From Chlorobium sp. (GTDB taxonomy: Bacteria; Bacteroidota; Chlorobiia; Chlorobiales; Chlorobiaceae): a stretch of 64,000 nt of DNA. The position numbers were made by a program, and so were the translations under genes. Each line of letters opens with the position of its first letter. Positions within the stretch are counted from its first letter, which is position 1. Of this stretch, positions 61,127-64,000 are shown in pieces. The stretch spans positions 806,001 to 870,000 of the forward strand of contig SZXV01000002.1 in the NCBI GenBank assembly GCA_005862225.1. The letters are read 5' to 3'. The notes under the pieces are model-generated. The model saw only the letters and a list, made by a program, of their open reading frames with translations, had not been told where the DNA came from and searched no databases.

Positions 61127-62172
61127 GACGCAAGCGATATGCCGTTGTTGTCACCACGTATGGGGAGGTAGAAAAGGTTACCGTCAGGAGCCTTTGGCCA
61201 TGTTCCAGAAGAATCCTGAAGGCAGTGACCCGCCAGATTGCAAAAATACCCACGCCGCTGATTTTTTTTATTGCGGATTACCGTTCAACGAGGCATTACA
61301 TCGACTGGAAACTCAACCATTACCACTCATCACTGGTCTCTATCAACCATGCCCAGAAAGAGCGTCTTGCCGCCTGCATAGCATCAAGCGGCCACCCGCT
61401 GCTCTCAGAAGTTGATATTGACCTCTATGATGCCTGCTATTTTGTGCCGCCCTATTTCGAAGAGACGATTCAGGAGTTGCAGCACACCTGTGACGGCATT
61501 GTTGTTGTGCCGATGTTTCCGGTAGAATCAGCATTTTCATGCGGTGTCGCCTGCCAGATGGTCATCGACAGGTTTGATGACAACATGTTCAGCAAGGTGA
61601 GCGTGATAAGCAAACTCTGGAAAGAGGATCAGCTTCACCAAATTTATATCGATTATCTTTTCGGGCAGCTTTTACCAGCAATCCGTCTCCGCAAAGGGGG
61701 CAAAATCGGTCTTGTGCTGGTCATTCACGGCACCCTCGTCAGGGATAATGAGGGCAACCCGCCAACTCTTTTTACCGGACTTGACGAAACCATGGCATTT
61801 TTCGACCTGATGAAACGAAAAATTATGGCCGATCCGAACAATATCTTTACCGATGTGCGCCAGGGCTGCATGAACCATTCCCGGGGAGGGGAGTGGACTG
61901 CCGATACCATCGAAAAAGCCTTCACAGAGTTCAGGACTGAAGGTTATGAAGGCGTGGTCATGTTTCCCTACGGTTTTTTTGCCGATAACAGCGAGACCGA
62001 ATACGACGCATACAAAAAGCTTGAACAAGCCGGATTTCCGCTGTTCCAGTATATCAGATGTATCAACGACTCGGCGCCATTTGGCCAGTGGCTCTCCGGT
62101 CAGGTCCTTTTCAGGCTCCAGGCGCTCAACAACCTGCAGAACGCCCTTGAAACTCTTGAGCATAACCCGTAA
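61108..62172 (+). CDS. hemH: Ferrochelatase-like protein
   Basis: 354 residues. IGLVLVIHGTLVRDNEGNP carries the catalytic-type His after a beta strand, and GFPLFQYIRCINDSAPFGQWLSGQV is a ferrochelatase-like C-terminus. The N-terminus RYAVVVTTYGEVEKVTV and DGIVVVPMFPVESAFSCGVACQMVIDRF fit the chelatase fold. It would insert Fe2+ into protoporphyrin, with cytochrome haem as the product. In a chlorophyll-making bacterium other chelatases occur, so the metal is not certain. The upstream gene overlaps by 19 bases. Confidence 0.7.
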   Translation: MVDWIVRRKRYAVVVTTYGEVEKVTVRSLWPCSRRILKAVTRQIAKIPTPLIFFIADYRSTRHYIDWKLNHYHSSLVSINHAQKERLAACIASSGHPLLSEVDIDLYDACYFVPPYFEETIQELQHTCDGIVVVPMFPVESAFSCGVACQMVIDRFDDNMFSKVSVISKLWKEDQLHQIYIDYLFGQLLPAIRLRKGGKIGLVLVIHGTLVRDNEGNPPTLFTGLDETMAFFDLMKRKIMADPNNIFTDVRQGCMNHSRGGEWTADTIEKAFTEFRTEGYEGVVMFPYGFFADNSETEYDAYKKLEQAGFPLFQYIRCINDSAPFGQWLSGQVLFRLQALNNLQNALETLEHNP

Positions 62173-62184
62173 AATTCCGAACCA

Positions 62185-62793
62185 TTGAAAGCAGAACAAG
62201 AGAGAGCGAAAAAGGAGGCTGTGTTACAGCAGGATCCCGATAACTCGCAGAGACAGTACGAACTGGCGCTGGTCTGTATAGAGGAACACCGCAACAGCGA
62301 AGCGCTCGAGTTGCTCGACCGCTGCATTGCCGAAAGGCGCCGTGATCCGCAAGCGCTCTACGCACGTGCCGTTACCAACATAGCCATGGGCATCTACCGC
62401 AACGCTGCGTGCGACCTGCTGAAAGCCATTGTGCTTGAGCCAGGCAGTCTGCACGCCTACAAACACCTTGGCTTTGTGCAGTTTATGCTCGGCAAAGAGG
62501 AAGCTGCCCTCAAAACCCTTCACAAAGGACTTGCGATCAATCCGGACTATACCGATATTTACTGTGTTCTGGGCGATATCCACCTTGATCTCGGAGATTT
62601 TGACAAAGCAAGAGAGGCATTTGAAAAAGCGCTCGCTCTCGAGCCCGACAAACCTGAACCTCACAGCAAGATAGCCATGTATTACCTTGCCCGGGGCGAT
62701 ATGAAAGGGCTAAAAAAAGAATATGATATTTTAAAAACGCTCGATGCCGAATTGGCCGGACAAATTGGAAGCCTTTTTTTTGACACACCATGA
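62185..62793 (+). CDS. Tetratricopeptide-repeat protein
   Basis: 202 residues from a TTG start; no ATG fits before residue 69. At least four TPR units are visible, e.g. QYELALVCIEEHRNSEALELLDRCI, GSLHAYKHLGFVQFMLGKEEAALKTL, TDIYCVLGDIHLDLGDFDKAREAFEKALAL and EPHSKIAMYYLARGDMKGLKKEY. No signal peptide, so it is cytoplasmic. TPRs mediate protein contacts; the partner is unknown. The next gene overlaps by 4 bases (ATGA). Confidence 0.8.
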   Translation: MKAEQERAKKEAVLQQDPDNSQRQYELALVCIEEHRNSEALELLDRCIAERRRDPQALYARAVTNIAMGIYRNAACDLLKAIVLEPGSLHAYKHLGFVQFMLGKEEAALKTLHKGLAINPDYTDIYCVLGDIHLDLGDFDKAREAFEKALALEPDKPEPHSKIAMYYLARGDMKGLKKEYDILKTLDAELAGQIGSLFFDTP

Positions 62794-63050
62794 AACTTTT
62801 TCCTGATCCTGAAACGAAGAAACGGTTTATGAAAACCGGTCTTCCCGTTATTCTCGGTATTGCATGGTCTCCGATTATCTGGATTATGATGATGTCCACA
62901 GTCGGAACGCTTTTTTTTCGCCTCACAGGCTCATGGCCAGTCACACAGGTGGTCATCCTTCTCATGGTTGTGGTGGTGACCTTTTTCCTGTTACAGTTTT
63001 TTATGCGTCTTGGCCGAAAATTTGGCAATCAGCATCCCGAAAAGAGCTGA
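62790..63050 (+). CDS. Small two-helix membrane protein
   Basis: 86 residues. Two helices (LPVILGIAWSPIIWIMMMSTVGTLFF and TQVVILLMVVVVTFFLLQFFM) lie between charged ends. The ATG overlaps the TPR stop, so translation is coupled. No family recognised. It could be a membrane anchor for the TPR protein. Confidence 0.6.
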   Translation: MKLFPDPETKKRFMKTGLPVILGIAWSPIIWIMMMSTVGTLFFRLTGSWPVTQVVILLMVVVVTFFLLQFFMRLGRKFGNQHPEKS

Positions 63051-63176
63051 AGAGTGATTTTTTCATTATGCCCGTAGATTTTTTTTTATATATTTGCGCA
63101 CCTGTTACAAAGCATACAGATACAGGAGTGAATCAGTTTTTATGTCAGACCCCGAATTAACTCAAAATGGCGTTTC

Positions 63177-63617
63177 ATGGATCAGACTCTGAGTAATTTT
63201 GGCAACGTTTTTGCTTTCCTCACCCTCGGTGTCATTTTTGTTGCTGGCGGATATCTGACAGCCCGCCTTCTGCGCCCGAGCCGACCGAATCCTGCAAAAA
63301 ATTCAACCTACGAATGCGGCGAAGAGGCAATCGGCAGCGCATGGGTCAAGTTCAATATCAGGTTTTATGTTGTCGCCCTTATCTTTATCATTTTTGATGT
63401 TGAGGTTGTTTTCCTTTTTCCATGGGCAACCATATTCAAGCCTCTTGGAGCATTTGCGCTTGTTGAGGCGCTTGTCTTTGCCGGTATTCTCATTCTTGGT
63501 CTTGCCTACGCATGGGTGAAGGGTGATCTTGACTGGGTAAGACCAACTCCCAATATTCCGAAAATGCCGGAATTGCCGGAACTGCCGTCTGCGAAATCCT
63601 CCTCACCGAGGGGCTAA
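63177..63617 (+). CDS. nuoA: NADH-quinone oxidoreductase subunit A
   Basis: 146 residues. Three membrane helices. The conserved loop [43 protein letters not shown] is the hallmark of NuoA/ND3, with the Cys-containing loop on the cytoplasmic side. The C-terminus is Pro-rich ([16 protein letters not shown]). It is the first gene of a complex I operon and is followed by nuoB after 28 bases. In green sulfur bacteria this complex often lacks the NADH module (NuoEFG), which this window cannot show. Confidence 0.95.
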   Translation: MDQTLSNFGNVFAFLTLGVIFVAGGYLTARLLRPSRPNPAKNSTYECGEEAIGSAWVKFNIRFYVVALIFIIFDVEVVFLFPWATIFKPLGAFALVEALVFAGILILGLAYAWVKGDLDWVRPTPNIPKMPELPELPSAKSSSPRG

Positions 63618-63645
63618 CATACTATTCACCATTCATTAGATCGTT

Positions 63646-64000
63646 ATGGGTTTACTTGATGCCGGGATAACACAGCATAACGTGCTGGTAACATCGGTTG
63701 ACAATGTTCTGAACTGGGCTCGCCTCTCATCACTCTGGCCGATGGGTTTCGGACTTGCCTGCTGCGCTATCGAAATGATGGCCACCAACGCCTCCAATTA
63801 CGATCTTGAACGCTTCGGCATTTTCCCACGCTCATCTCCCCGCCAGTCCGACCTGATGATTGTTGCCGGTACCGTGACCATGAAAATGGCCGAAAGAGTT
63901 GTGCGCCTTTACGAGCAGATGCCGGAACCACGTTACGTTCTCTCCATGGGAAGCTGTTCCAACTGCGGAGGCCCCTACTGGGAGCACGGATACCACGTCC
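63646..64000 (+). CDS. nuoB: NADH-quinone oxidoreductase subunit B (3' partial)
   Basis: 118 codons before the window edge. The sequence begins [46 protein letters not shown], and later [12 protein letters not shown] appears. These give the CC and CxxC-type ligands of the N2 [4Fe-4S] cluster. It holds the last iron-sulfur centre before quinone in complex I. Confidence 0.97.
   Translation, partial: MGLLDAGITQHNVLVTSVDNVLNWARLSSLWPMGFGLACCAIEMMATNASNYDLERFGIFPRSSPRQSDLMIVAGTVTMKMAERVVRLYEQMPEPRYVLSMGSCSNCGGPYWEHGYHV

Noticed and set aside
63142-63192. 16-codon frame [16 protein letters not shown] overlapping the nuoA start
   Set aside because: Could be a leader peptide, but the ribosome-binding context is weak and nothing else supports it.

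Overview
The window reads as chromosomal DNA of a green sulfur bacterium (Chlorobiaceae: Chlorobium/Pelodictyon type). The strongest marker is a tmRNA whose tag ends in YADDYSYAMAA, close to the Chlorobium tag as I remember it. The gene content fits: Type I RM, rubrerythrin, a SulP carrier, NuoA/NuoB at the right edge, and tRNA genes that mostly lack an encoded CCA. This assignment comes from memory of families, not from a search.

Layout. 1-4.7 kb: cell-surface polysaccharide genes (a rhamnosyltransferase-like GT2 cut by the window edge, Wzi, a small beta-barrel, a PAP2 phosphatase) and adenylylsulfate kinase. 4.9-14.3 kb: a rearranged RiPP locus of lasso-peptide type. It holds a cyclase (AsnB-like), a split B1 (PqqD-like RRE) and B2 (transglutaminase-like protease), an HPr-kinase-like protein, a nucleotidyltransferase, a GT17-like transferase, a pyruvyl transferase and two sulfotransferases. 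Two precursor peptides with a shared leader were found by reading the minus strand, plus one decayed copy. The 3' end of the kinase gene recurs four times in the locus, three times as a remnant, so a kinase/precursor/sulfotransferase module appears to have been duplicated and eroded. CysC upstream could supply PAPS to the sulfotransferases.

14.4-17.5 kb: housekeeping genes (haem-binding protein, Nudix, Bcp, YqgE) and tmRNA. 17.7-26.9 kb: a defence-like island with HsdR-HsdM-HsdS, a STAS/GHKL ATPase, a STAS-like protein, a PIN protein, RhuM and an MNT nucleotidyltransferase. A palindromic repeat inside it recurs at 31.4 kb. 27.0-28.4 kb: a SAM-I riboswitch and terminator in front of a cystathionine gamma-synthase gene. 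29-44 kb: mostly core genes (RhlE, SulP, rubrerythrin, RNA-binding protein, CPA2 antiporter, TrpF, tRNA-Gln, AhcY-MetK, sugar nucleotidyltransferase, Nudix). Together with the riboswitch gene, AhcY-MetK links the window to methionine and SAM turnover.

44.1-50.9 kb: four tRNAs, pheT, a coiled-coil ORF, zapA, a probable 6S RNA, rny, hisB, a DUF2905-type protein, secG and tRNA-Lys. 51-64 kb: an LptF/G permease, thioesterase, dCMP deaminase, ribD, tpx, ribE, rarA, TolC, methyltransferase, HIT protein, two tRNA-Leu, a ferrochelatase-like gene, a TPR protein, and the start of the nuo operon (nuoA, nuoB cut by the edge). No CRISPR array, rRNA or intact transposase was seen.
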